From positions 24,692,229 through 24,756,228 of the forward strand of contig OX463780.1 of NCBI GenBank assembly GCA_949825025.1: a DNA stretch of 64,000 bases, in the 5' to 3' direction. The stretch is from Siphlonurus alternatus (Eukaryota; Arthropoda; Insecta; Ephemeroptera; Siphlonuridae). Below are positions 44,028 through 54,492 of the stretch, in pieces. The translations under genes were made by a program, and so were the position numbers. The notes beneath the pieces are model-generated. The model did not search any database, was not told the origin of the DNA, and saw only the letters and a program-made list of their open reading frames with translations. Every line of letters starts with the position of its first letter. Within the stretch, counting starts at the first letter, position 1.

Positions 44028-46083
44028 ACCCCCATGAACTAGAAGCGTTACTTGCTCGGCTAATGTTTTCTGTGCTAGTCGCAGCTCTGGGCTGACCTAT
44101 TAAAATGTAACAATTTTTTTATAAATTAAATATGACAATCGATCTATCAGCAAGTATTTATCCGTATTCTACCTTGTGTTTGCTTAAGATGTTTTCTAGT
44201 TCTTCTTCTGGTAAAAATGTGAAAAGCTTTAGCAAGTTGCCTGTGACAGAGTCAGCAGTGCGAATGAAGAATTGGTACAACTCAAATGGCGATGTCTTCT
44301 CTGCATTTAACCACACAGCATTGCCTGCAGACTTGCCAAATTTGTCTCCAGATTCCGAGGTCACAAGAGGTAGTGTCAATCCTAGAATTAATACACAATT
44401 AATTTTAGAACAATTAAATATCTCACAACTGCAAACCTACCATAAACTTTCTTCTCTTCTGTTCGACTGATTAAATCATGACCAGAAACTATATTGCCCA
44501 TTTGATCATTTCCTCCTATCTGAAAAACAATTACTACTGTATTAAAATTTCTATCATACTGAAACAAAACTCTTGTAATACAAAAATATATACCTGAAAC
44601 CTACAGCCATGATTTTTAAGTAAATGTAGCCAATCATAAGCTTGAAAGAGTTGATAGGAAAATTCGGTAAAGCTGATGCCAGCCTCGGAGGCAAGCCTTG
44701 TTTGAACGCTGTGACGTGACAGCATGGTACCAATTCGGAAATGTCGCCCTGTGTCAGCAATAAAGCGAACAATATTTAATTTATTGTACCATGAAAGGTT
44801 GTTGACAACACTGGAAAAATAGAAATTAATCAATTAATTTTACTGTAATTTTATATCATAGCCATAATTAAGCTTTAATTATTTTGAGCTTGCATTACAG
44901 TACTGTATTTCAAACCCAAGTTTACATTTTTGTGAAGCGGACTACTCTCAATGAATTAATTAATACTCTGCTTTAATTCGTTGAGGACTTTTTCTGCTGA
45001 TCTCTCGAGAAAATGGTATCCACTTGGGTGTCATTGTGCACATATAAATAGTGACATTTATGTACTCTATATATACACTTTGTCGTATCATTAAGAACAT
45101 TGTAAAAATTCTTATAAATATTTTATTCATCTTAAGTTCCGTGAATTCGTAAATTTTATGGACTAATCTTGTACAAATTATTTAGTTTTTGTCGGAAGTC
45201 GAGATCAGACGGTATTGATTTCTGGAAATTCGGGAATTTTTCGTGAAGCGAGACGGGGGCAAGACGTAAACTAATGTTTGAAATATTGTACTTGCTTTTA
45301 ATTATACTGCACTCATATGTATAAATATGTAACTGTTTCAGATATAAATATATATTTGAATTGATAAACATATGACATATCATACTGTAATATAATTAAT
45401 ATTTACTGTACATCAGGTATAATAATTTGAATGTATGTGTATGTCTAAATTTGTATTACTGATATTTTTTGTTTGTTTTTACAGCTTAATCCAAATTGTT
45501 AAATGTTTAGCATGTATTCACAATGTATCAACTGATATTTAATGTGAATAAATAAAAAAAAAATAATAATTTATTAAAGTAAACAATGAAATAAATATTA
45601 TGCAACAGGCAACAGGCTCTTGCAGTTGGCCTCCCATTTCTTAATACAGTTTAACAATAATAATAATAAAAAAAATCTTACTGGACAGGAGCTAAAGGTT
45701 CTGTTCTGTGCTGGTGCTTCCTCCAAATCAGCTCCTCATGGTTCCTGAAGATTGTTTCTATGTTGGCCTGGATACCAGCGGTGTTACTCTGGGCAAGCTG
45801 CTCTGCGAGCTCTGGTCGGTCACTGGAACGACCACTCGGGTCACCAATTTGAGCTGTGGCGCCACCAATCTGAGAAAAAATTACATTAAAAAGATGCCTT
45901 AATTTTAAATTAAATTGCATACAAAAAAATCTTACCACTGCAATGGTACGATGTCCTGCTCGCTGCCAATGCAATAGGTTGACAAGAATAAGCAAGTTGC
46001 CCACATGTAAACTGTCTGCAGTTGGATCAAAGCCTGCATACACACACTGTGGTCCAGACTGAAGAGTCTTTGATATCTCAGAA
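42369..46083 (-). CDS. YARS2: Mitochondrial tyrosyl-tRNA synthetase (partial exon set)
   Basis: Charges mitochondrial tRNA-Tyr in the matrix; class I aminoacyl-tRNA synthetase of bacterial TyrRS type. Visible exons, 5' to 3': 46083-45936, 45869-45682, 44810-44594, 44519-44441, 44381-44173, 44096-44030, 43778-43590, 42494-42369, phase-consistent throughout and giving about 407 residues (human protein 477). Motifs: [15 protein letters not shown] (the HIGH-type signature), [40 protein letters not shown] (KMSKS-type loop) and a C-terminal S4-like segment [13 protein letters not shown]. Missing are the first exon or exons with the targeting peptide and the short last exon after LLRVG. A 3.7-kb transposon lies directly 3' of the last visible exon. 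Convergent with CCDC40. Confidence 0.93.
42542..43193. repeat. Palindromic TTAA-flanked MITE, family D copy 2, in a YARS2 intron
   Basis: TTAAAGTAGAGTGAGCG to TCACTCACTCTACTTTAA, with arms of about 300 bp that are nearly perfect inverted copies. It ends only 48 bp from the acceptor of the exon at 42494. Confidence 0.9.
44811..45681. other. YARS2 intron, no element recognised
   Basis: AT-rich intron between the second and third visible exons. I see no clear repeat or antisense exon. Confidence 0.5.
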
Positions 46084-46319
46084 CTGTAAGCAACAGAGTA
46101 TTATATATATATAATGTATAAATATATTTCATGGAATATGTAGATAATCAAATTTACCCCCCCCCCCCTAAAAAAAATAAATCGACTGCATGTATACTAT
46201 ACTGTATTCATACCCCGGTATCATACACACGTACTTGCGAGGGTTGACCCATATGCATACCATGTCAGTATGATACAATTATTAATGTTCATTATGCAGC
46301 GTATTTTTTTATTTTTTTT

Positions 46320-46783
<464 letters not shown>

Positions 46784-47350
46784 CAGGGGCGGCTCGTGAC
46801 CCTTTTCTCTGGGGGTGCTGTCCGACATGGGACCAGCAGAACATCAATGGGGGGTTTGGGGGGCGGAGCCCCCCAATGGCCCGCCGCAGGTGCGATTTTT
46901 TTAAGGACACGCCCCTTTTATGGGCAAAATTATATGACAAAATCATATAATTATATAATAATGCTCCCAACAAAGAAGCATGCAGAAATTATATAAAAAC
47001 AAAAAATTAATCATTTTATTTATAATTTGTTATGACACGCACTTTTAATTATGCGAGCGTATGACCCTTTTGAATTCATGATTTAATGTTTCAAACTTAA
47101 TAGATATAATTTCCAATTTTTGATTATTTTTTTAATTCATAAGTCTTCACGTGTGTAGTAAGAAAAATATATACAAAATATTGTTTTAAGCCCTTTTTTT
47201 TTAATAAAATAGTGTCAACCAAACTGCATTGTTAATATGTTAGTCTGTTTTTTTAATAAATATAATAAATAAATGATGAAACCTGAATGTCTGGTATAAT
47301 TTTTACGCAATGTATTATTATGAATCATGAAAATGTAATGCATACTTTTT

Positions 47351-47721
47351 TTAAGGTAGAGATAACACGCCCATTTTAATAAAAATCCCATTCATGAAAA
47401 TTATAACAGTAAAATGTTCTCTCCTACATCCCCTATCAGTAGCTAAAATATCAGGTTTGCAAATTCGAGCTAGTTTTCGAGTTATTAATTTTTAAAGTTG
47501 GCCAATTTTGCATGGAAGTTCCATTTCTCAATCTCCATGTCAAATTAGTCAACTTCAAAAATTAATAACTCGAAAACAGCTCATTTTCGCAAACCTGATA
47601 TTTTAGCTACTGCATGATAGGGGATGTAGAGGAGAAAATTTTATTTTTTTTTTCGTAATTTTCATAAATGGGATTTTTTTAACATTCTTGGGTCACCTGA
47701 TCCGTGTTATCTCTACCTTAA
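47351..47721. repeat. TTAA-flanked MITE, diverged relative of family B
   Basis: TTAAGGTAGAGATAACACG to its inverse. The interior (CCCCTATCAGTAGCTAAAATA) is shared with family B but the termini differ, which marks a sister subfamily. It abuts the next element and shares one TTAA with it. Confidence 0.85.
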
Positions 47722-48072
47722 GGGTAAGGTAACGCCACCAATGTTAAAAAAAGTCCCTCACACAAAAATTCTGAAAAAAATTTAAAATGTTCTCCTCTAC
47801 ATCCCCTATCAGTAGTTAAAATATCAGGTATACAAATACGATCTAGTTTTTGAGGTATGAATTTTTAAAGTTGACTAAATTAACATGGGAATTCCATTTC
47901 TCCATGTTAAATTAGTCAACTTTAAAAATTCATAACTCAAAAACTAGATCGTATTTGTATACCTGATATTTTACCTACTGATAGGGGGTGTAGAGGAAAA
48001 CATTTTAAATTTTTTTCAGAATTTTTGTGTGAGGGATTTTTTTTAACATTGGTGGCGTTACCTTACCCTTAA
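47718..48072. repeat. Family B MITE copy
   Basis: TTAAGGGTAAGGTAACGCC to its inverse, ending in TTAA. Near full length and little diverged. Confidence 0.9.
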
Positions 48073-49077
48073 CAGGATTATGATTATTTTTTCTTAAATA
48101 AATAAATACTAATAATAATGAAATAATGTTTGATAATGCAATTTTTTCTTATATTCATTTGTTATTTTTTTATTAAATTTTGTCTTTAAAAATTTACATT
48201 AGATTCTGGTTGTCGCCTAATTTTGTACAAATTATATATTCTATGATCGATTTATTTGATGTTCAGTTCTGATGGGTGATTACGACACGTCAGTATAATT
48301 GGCTTGACCGCACATATGAGAGACATCTCGAGCGGTATGACAGATCAAAGATCCCAATTTTTTATTATTGTTTTATTTTTTAATTTTTTTTTTAGCCATG
48401 CAATATTTCTTTGATTGCTCACGCATATTTGCTGCTAAATAATGTACTGCCGGTACACGCAAAACCGGGAAAATAAGCTATTTTTCTCATCCTGGAGTAG
48501 TTTTAACGTTTTCTTATATTTTGTACTCACTCGTACACTTTTACAACTTGTTTTTGTTTTATTTTTATGTTTGAATTTTCACATTAATGGTATAAAATGC
48601 TTTAGTGAATAATTAATAAATCTAGCTCCCATGTATATCGACTTTTTTCCTGGTAAACTTATAATAATGCATGGTCGCGATTCACGAACGAATTATGTTA
48701 TCCAGATTTCTCAATTAATTCGATCGACGTTTAGTGTCATCGAGCTAGACTGGCGCTAACTGTGTGGTTATAAGTTAAAAATCCTGTTATTGCCGTTGTT
48801 CGAACGTGAGATCTCACGATTGTTTACATGCATGCATGCATGCACCACTTAATTTTCAAAAGACATTAAGTATTGGTTCTTTTGGTACAGACATATTTTT
48901 TATTAAAGTAAAATAAAAGTGCTGGTCTCCATTTCTTAGATGCTTCAATATATTTAGTCAATCTATGTTAGTATATTCACTGATTAATGTAATTAAAATT
49001 TTGTTAATCTGCTCAATGAAACCATATTACAGGAAATGTCTTAGAAGTGTTGTTCAAATTATTCCCGCATGTCAAAT

Positions 49078-49118
49078 ACCGCAAGCTCATTGGTTCTGTT
49101 AAACCAATGAGCTTGCGG
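49078..49118. repeat. Perfect hairpin within the hAT-like element
   Basis: CCGCAAGCTCATTGGTT, a short loop, then the exact inverse: a 17-bp stem. No T-run follows, so it is not an obvious terminator. Confidence 0.7.
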
Positions 49119-49432
49119 GTACTGCCGACAGCACAGTCCCCGATCGCTCCAAAATCACACGGCTTGGGTGGGAGTTGAAGAGGAGGAGAATGAGGGAGGG
49201 AGCATTGCCTTCGGTACTGTTAGTAGTGGCAGTACCCTCCGCTAGACAGCGCTGAGGAAGTAAATTTACGCGGCAGCGGCAAAATTTTGATGATTTGAAA
49301 TGTTAGAACTGATAAAAATTTACTGAAATAAGTTCAGAAAAATTATAGGATTATTTGATATTTCTAATTGTGTGTTTGTTCCCAAAATTTCTGGGGGGCT
49401 GCAGTACCGCAGTACTATAGTACGAGCCGCCC

Positions 49433-49435
<3 letters not shown>

Positions 49436-49511
<76 letters not shown>
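49436..49511. repeat. (TA)n microsatellite
   Basis: Continuation, beyond the hAT-like element, of the array at 46632-46783. Confidence 0.95.
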
Positions 49512-49513
<2 letters not shown>

Positions 49514-49700
49514 GTAGTGTACAAGGCATGAAAGGATTAGGTAGACCTAAAAAGGTTTGGTTGGATGTGATTGCAGAATGTTTGAAGAACAGAAGTGTTA
49601 AAAGTACAGTGTAATATAGAGAGTGCAGAAGGCAAAAGAGTGTTACGAGTTATGAGTATTTCTGAAGTAAGTGGAGTATGCAAGAATTGAGTGCTTTGGA
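49512..49700 (+). pseudogene. LINE-like tail fragment (GRPKKVWLDV type)
   Basis: GRPKKVWLDVIAECLK near 49540 matches the Gly-Arg-Pro-Lys-Lys-x-Trp-Leu-Asp end of some LINE ORF2 proteins. It is out of the expected order relative to the surrounding fragments, so probably from a different family. Confidence 0.5.
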
Positions 49701-49791
49701 GGGCAATTTGTAGACGGCCGAGGTAATAATGCTGCTGGCTTACCCCGTAAAGGGATATGGCGTCATGTTATGTATGTATTATATATATATA

Positions 49792-50548
49792 CAGGGTGTC
49801 CCAAAGATCTTTAGATTTTTCAAACCCAAATATAGCAACCGTTTAGTATTTTTTAATGATCACTTTATATACATCAAATTAAAGCTCTGAATTTAACATT
49901 TTCAAAAATGTGAACAGATTTTTTTTGTTTTAAATGAGATTTTTCTTTTCTAACCGATAGAAAGCAAAATGGTCACTTTTTTTCGAAATCACGACTGCTC
50001 CTGCACCTAAAAATTGATTGCATCAATTCCTATGCTTGATGATTTTTATCAATGCAAATGCAACAAGGCCTCTCTAAATAGGCTTCGTTGGTGGCTCAGC
50101 AAACATCCAGTCCCTCCTCGAACTCACGCCACACATTGCGCAGCATGGCAGGCATGGTGGATTAGATCGTCGCGGTGATGCCTTGCTTTAGCTCCAACGA
50201 GTCTCACTTTGGAATTTTGAATACGTTTTCCTTCGCATAGACCCGTAGGAAAAATTCTGTGGGATTAAAGTCAGGGAACCTGGGGACCCATGTTGTGGGA
50301 CCCCAGGTCAATCCATATGCCTGGGAACACCTCGTCCAAAAAACGATGCACGAAAAAGTGCAAAAAGCTCCCATTTTGCCTTCTTACGGTTAAAAAGACA
50401 CATCACCTTTCAGATTTTTTTTTCTGTTCACATGTTTGAAAATGTTAAATTCAGAGCTTTTATTTGATGTATATAAAGTGAACATTAAAAAAATACCAAA
50501 CGGTTGCTATTAGGGTTTGAAAAATCTAAAGATCTTTGGGACACCCTG
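49792..50548 (-). mobile_element. Tc1/mariner-type element, internally deleted
   Basis: Ends CAGGGTGTCCCAAAG and CTTTGGGACACCCTG with TA on both sides. Inverted repeats of about 140 bp. On the minus strand the interior retains the end of an IS630/mariner transposase: PRFPDFNPTEFFLRVYAKE (the PRSPDLNP-type block containing the third acidic position region), then MLRNVWREFEEGLDVC. There are several stops and the N-terminal half is missing, so it is a non-autonomous deletion derivative. Confidence 0.8.
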
Positions 50549-50559
50549 TATATTCAACA

Positions 50560-51200
50560 TATAGGTAACGTCAAAGAAAAGGGGAAATTTAGAGTTTGTC
50601 ATGAGAAAAATAAAAGGGGCAACTGTATTTGTTATAGACCTTAGTAAGACCAATGCTGGAATATGCATGTAGTGTGTGGGATTCATATAGGGAAATTGAA
50701 AAAAAGAAGTTAAAAAAGGTTCAGAGGAGGGCTGCTAGAAGAGTTATGGGAAGAATGAGAAGATGGAGATTAATGGCAGATGACAAAATGGTATGGAGGG
50801 ATTATGAGAGTGTGTTGAAAATGATTGAGTGTTTGGAATAGAGGAGTCACTTGAGGAAAGGAGAAGGTCAGGTCTATTGGGAAATTTGTTTTAAGTTACT
50901 AGGGAGGTGGCAGGCTGGGATGAGTTTAGTGACAGAGCTCGGGGAGGTAGATATATTGGGAGAGGAGATCACGAGTGGAAGCTGAAGTTCGGGGTACAGA
51001 CTATATACAGTAGTAGGAGTGATGTGCGGGCCGGGAAGTATTCTCTCCTAAATCAAATGGTAAGGGAGTGGAATTTTTTGCAGTCCTGGATGGTGGGGGC
51101 GGAGAGTTATGAAAAGTTTAAAAATATGTTGATCGAGTATGCATACATTGCGTGCCACTGCGTGGGTTATAACCACAAATCGGTATATCATATATGATCT
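50560..51200 (+). pseudogene. LINE ORF2 C-terminal region
   Basis: LEYACSVWDSYREIEKKKLK then QRRAARRVMGRM near 50655 are the conserved block after the reverse-transcriptase domain of CR1/L2/Jockey-like elements. A frameshift later gives KYSLLNQMVREWNFL. Broken by at least one stop. Confidence 0.75.
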
Positions 51201-51243
51201 AATATAATTATAAACTGTACAGTAGAATCATAACATATATCTA

Positions 51244-51256
51244 TAATATATATATA

Positions 51257-51291
<35 letters not shown>
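51244..51291. repeat. (TA)n microsatellite
   Basis: A short TA run between two LINE tail copies. Confidence 0.9.
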
Positions 51292-51294
<3 letters not shown>

Positions 51295-51475
51295 GAGGGG
51301 GGATCATCAGTGGAAGCTGGAGTTCATGGGTAGTGGAAGCGATGTGGGAAAGTATTCCTTCATAAACCGAACAGTGAGGGAGTGGAACTCCCTGCCGTCC
51401 GAGGTGGTGGGGGCGGAGAGTTACGGGGGATTTAAGAGTGCGTTGAGCACTATATTGCGAGCCACCGTGGTTTAG
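51292..51475 (+). pseudogene. Second copy of the LINE ORF2 tail
   Basis: KYSFINRTVREWNSLPSEVV and AESYGGFKSALSTI repeat the motifs at 51030-51130 with differences. This is therefore a separate insertion or a duplication rather than one continuous element. Confidence 0.65.
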
Positions 51476-52209
51476 CCACATTTGCCGCAGAGCGTTAAAA
51501 TCTAAATCTATATTACACAGTGTATGCTTCTTTCACAATCACGCCACAACGCTGCAAAAAAATCAAGCTCACCTACTGGCTCACCTTGATTTTCTTACAG
51601 CGATCATGTGCATACATATATAATTATGCTTTATATGATATCACAGATGATATGCATACAATATTGTTTGGGGCATTTTGCCGGACTATGTAAAACCACT
51701 GTCACAAAATTGGGCCCAAACATCCCGTACTGTACAGTGGAACGTCTGTTTGTCTGTGATTATACTTATGCCGTATGCATACAGTACCTTGCATTGTCAG
51801 GGAATATGTCTTGAAATAAACTATTTTCTCGAAGTTTCAGTACGTCCCACTCATTGGAGTAGCATCTCTTTATGATTTTCGAAAGATTTTTAGCAACTAA
51901 ATAGCTTCTCATTGAAAATAAATTAGAGAAACTTCAATCTCAAAGTCTCACAAATCACAATTAAATTTCAGTTCAGCCAGTACGCATATACAATAAACTA
52001 AATAAAACTATTTCTCAGCTTCAAATGCTAACTTTTTTGCTTTTATGCCAAGGATTTTGTATCACGTTTGTATGTCTTGTTTTATGCGCTCAGCTGACTG
52101 TATAGGTAAACAGGGTAAACTAGGATTGTAGTTCTTCTACTTATCCTAAGGTAAACAAACGTTTCTATAATGTTGGTAGCAGAGAGAAGGTTGGTAGTTC
52201 AGGTAGTTG
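51476..52209. other. Intergenic sequence, nothing recognised
   Basis: No supported exon. The missing 5' exon of YARS2 could lie here or further right, but I cannot identify it. Confidence 0.35.
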
Positions 52210-52217
52210 GTACTGTT

Positions 52218-52853
52218 CAAGGATTTTCCATACTAATGATACTATACGGGTCTTTCACCATACGTCACAAAAACATGACGTCACGTGAATGTAAGCAAAA
52301 AGCACCTATTTAACATGGTAGTAGCATACCAAAAACTATTTATTTTCTGCGATATGACGATTGTGATACCTTTGACAATTATTTTATTTGATAGATTGAA
52401 ATGTCAAGTAAATGGAAAAAAATGCAATATTTGCCAATGATATCTGTGAAAAATACAATAAATCATTAAATAAAATGTAAATCGACTCCAAATTTCACGT
52501 CAATAATGACCATTTTACGACACTTATGCACTGATATTGACCCTAACATTCTGAAAAAAAATCAGCCAATCACCGACCATTGCTTTCCCCGCGGACTTTT
52601 GAATACGAGGGGGAAACGGCACAACAAAGAATAATGATAAAGAAACTAGGTAAAATAAAAAAAATATATTTGTTCAAGTTATGTATATTCATTTCTTACG
52701 TATAAATTATTGTTAAAAAAAATTAAAAATATGTTAAATTAGGAGCAATAAATCAAGTGATTCCAGTTCCCCCTAAGTACCTACTGATGAATGTAAACAA
52801 CAACAAAGCCAAGCAAACACCGTATAGAAAATCTATAGTATAGAAAATCCTTG
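52218..52853. mobile_element. hAT-like MITE with 8-bp target duplication
   Basis: Inverted termini CAAGGATTTTC and GAAAATCCTTG. GTACTGTT lies directly outside both ends (52210-52217 and 52854-52861). Length 636 bp. The interior is not palindromic overall and has no coding frame. A TGACGTCA lies near 52276. Confidence 0.8.
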
Positions 52854-52861
52854 GTACTGTT

Positions 52862-53159
52862 GCACGATCCTGGCCATCTTGGGCATTGCCCAGGATGTTG
52901 TACATAAATATTCAAACGCACTCATAATTAATATATTATAATATATATATATATATATATATACTATTAATTAATATATATACAAAATCCTTGCATGGTT
53001 GGTAGAATATTGTTGTGGATTTACAATATAGGCATTTCCGCCCTCTCCAATTTTTTTTTTTTCAACACAAGGTTTGGGCCATATGTTGGAACTGGTTGGA
53101 AGCAGCTCCCCCCCCCCCCCCGCGTTTTTTTTTCTGAATCTGCGCCTGACTAATTAATT
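52862..53159. other. AT-rich spacer with a C homopolymer
   Basis: Contains a short TA run (52946-52973) and a C-run of about 14 bases near 53108. No gene is seen. Confidence 0.4.
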
Positions 53160-53592
53160 AAACAGACTACTCAGGGCTATTACTCTATTTTGGAATAGAG
53201 TATATAATGGTCCTGAGACTACTTTGAAACCTCCGAACCTGAGTCCGAACCTTCTGAAACCCTGACTTGAGCGTTTTGCGGGCTCTTCCAGAACGGGGGC
53301 CGACGGCGAGGTAGCCACGCGGCCTTGCAATCCATCACAGCATTTGCCTGTGACTGAGGGAAACGTGGAAACCTCAGCCAGGATGGACGCTACAGCTTTT
53401 GTCAATGAACCGGAAGTGCAATGGTCCAAAGCCAGGGGAACTATATATGGAAAAGCGCAACGATTTACCCCTGGGTGGGAAACATGGTTTTTGTTGAAAA
53501 TGGTCACCCATCCAACTACTAACCACACTCAGCGTTGCTTGACTTTGATGATCTGACGAGACCCGGTCAAGTGCACTGTGCCACACCTCCCA
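53160..53592 (-). mobile_element. 5S rRNA-derived SINE (SINE3-like), copy 2
   Basis: On the minus strand the head reads TTGACCGGGTCTCGTCAGAT, AAGTCAAGCAACGCTGAG and GTTAGTAGTTGGATGGGTGA: 5S rRNA with its internal promoter regions in order. It is better preserved than copy 1 at 13820. The about 330-bp body is partly shared with copy 1. The 3' limit is uncertain. Confidence 0.75.
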
Positions 53593-53873
53593 CTAAGATA
53601 ATTAATATGATAATTATATTTATTATGAATTAAAATAAATATATGCATAATTATTATTATATTGTTTTTTATTTTATATTAGATTATATATTTTACAATT
53701 TTTTACAAATTTCACAGTGCCCATAATTTTTTTTCTGAATCCATATTATGCCTGATGCCCTTAATTAAAGTAAAAAGTAAAGCAGCCAATAATTAATGTA
53801 CAACATACAATAATAAAATTATATTAATATAATGTGACAACAAAATGAGAAAATTCATAAAATAATTTAATAA

Positions 53874-54218
53874 TACCCTTGACACAATTTTACCCTTTTG
53901 GGTGTGGCCAGGCCGATATTTAACCCTGTCAGTAAGAGTTATCTTGCGACCATGCTGGGGCTTACCAGGCTCCCAGAACCCTTTCCTGCACTCTTCTGGG
54001 CTCCTACTACCAGATCTGTGCAGCCTGCAGTGGCAGTGCAATACTGCAGGGCAGCGGAGTATTATAGACAGCCGTAAGCTGCCTTCCTCCTACCAACTCC
54101 ATAATCTAGTAATCAGTCACACCCATCCCAAGTCACGAAAAGTCTGCCGTGTTCGGGAATCGAACCGGGGACCTCTCGGACCAGAGCCAGGGGTACTAAC
54201 CACTACACTACAGAGCGG
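53874..54218 (-). mobile_element. tRNA-derived SINE, copy 1
   Basis: On the minus strand it starts with a tRNA-like head: A box TAGTGTAGTGGTTAGTAC and B box GGTTCGATTCCC at normal spacing. A body containing GACTTGGGATGGGTGTGACTG follows, then a 3' end with an ATT-rich tail. A truncated copy at 56463-56751 confirms a dispersed repeat. It ends about 270 bp beyond the VPS18 stop. Confidence 0.8.
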
Positions 54219-54442
54219 ATTAAAATAATTTATATATATATAATTTTTCAAAGTATTTAAATATTCTTTAAATTTAATAATAATAAAATTATGCATTACT
54301 TTAATTAATTGTACTCATGAATACAATGCAAATTAATTCATTTTTTTTATACAAGTAAATAAAATAAATACATAAAATATATATTATAAGAGTGTATATC
54401 ATAATATCATGCATATCATACAAATTAAAGGTCTCAATTAAA

Positions 54443-54448
54443 TTTATT
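54443..54448 (-). terminator. VPS18: Poly(A) signal candidate for VPS18
   Basis: AATAAA on the minus strand 45 nt past the VPS18 stop codon. Confidence 0.5.
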
Positions 54449-54492
54449 ATCATATTTAATAACAAAATCAACAGCAAAAGAGAACAAAGTTT

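Larger units (their letters stand above)
46784..49435. mobile_element. hAT-like DNA element inserted in a TA array
   Basis: Perfect 14-bp inverted termini CAGGGGCGGCTCGT and ACGAGCCGCCCCTG, flanked on both sides by TA repeat, so any 8-bp duplication would read TATATATA. A subterminal GC-rich block (GGGGGGCGGAGCCCCCC, then CCGCCGCAGGTGCGATTTTT) is shared with the element at 18361. The interior holds two adjacent TTAA MITEs and a perfect hairpin near 49078-49118. No transposase frame is seen. Confidence 0.8.

Noticed and set aside
53154..53528. 124-codon minus-strand open frame
   Set aside because: It coincides with the second 5S-derived SINE and has no protein similarity.
53902..54228. 108-codon open frame, repeated at 56499-56819
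   Set aside because: Both are antisense to tRNA-derived SINE copies; similarity between them reflects the SINE.
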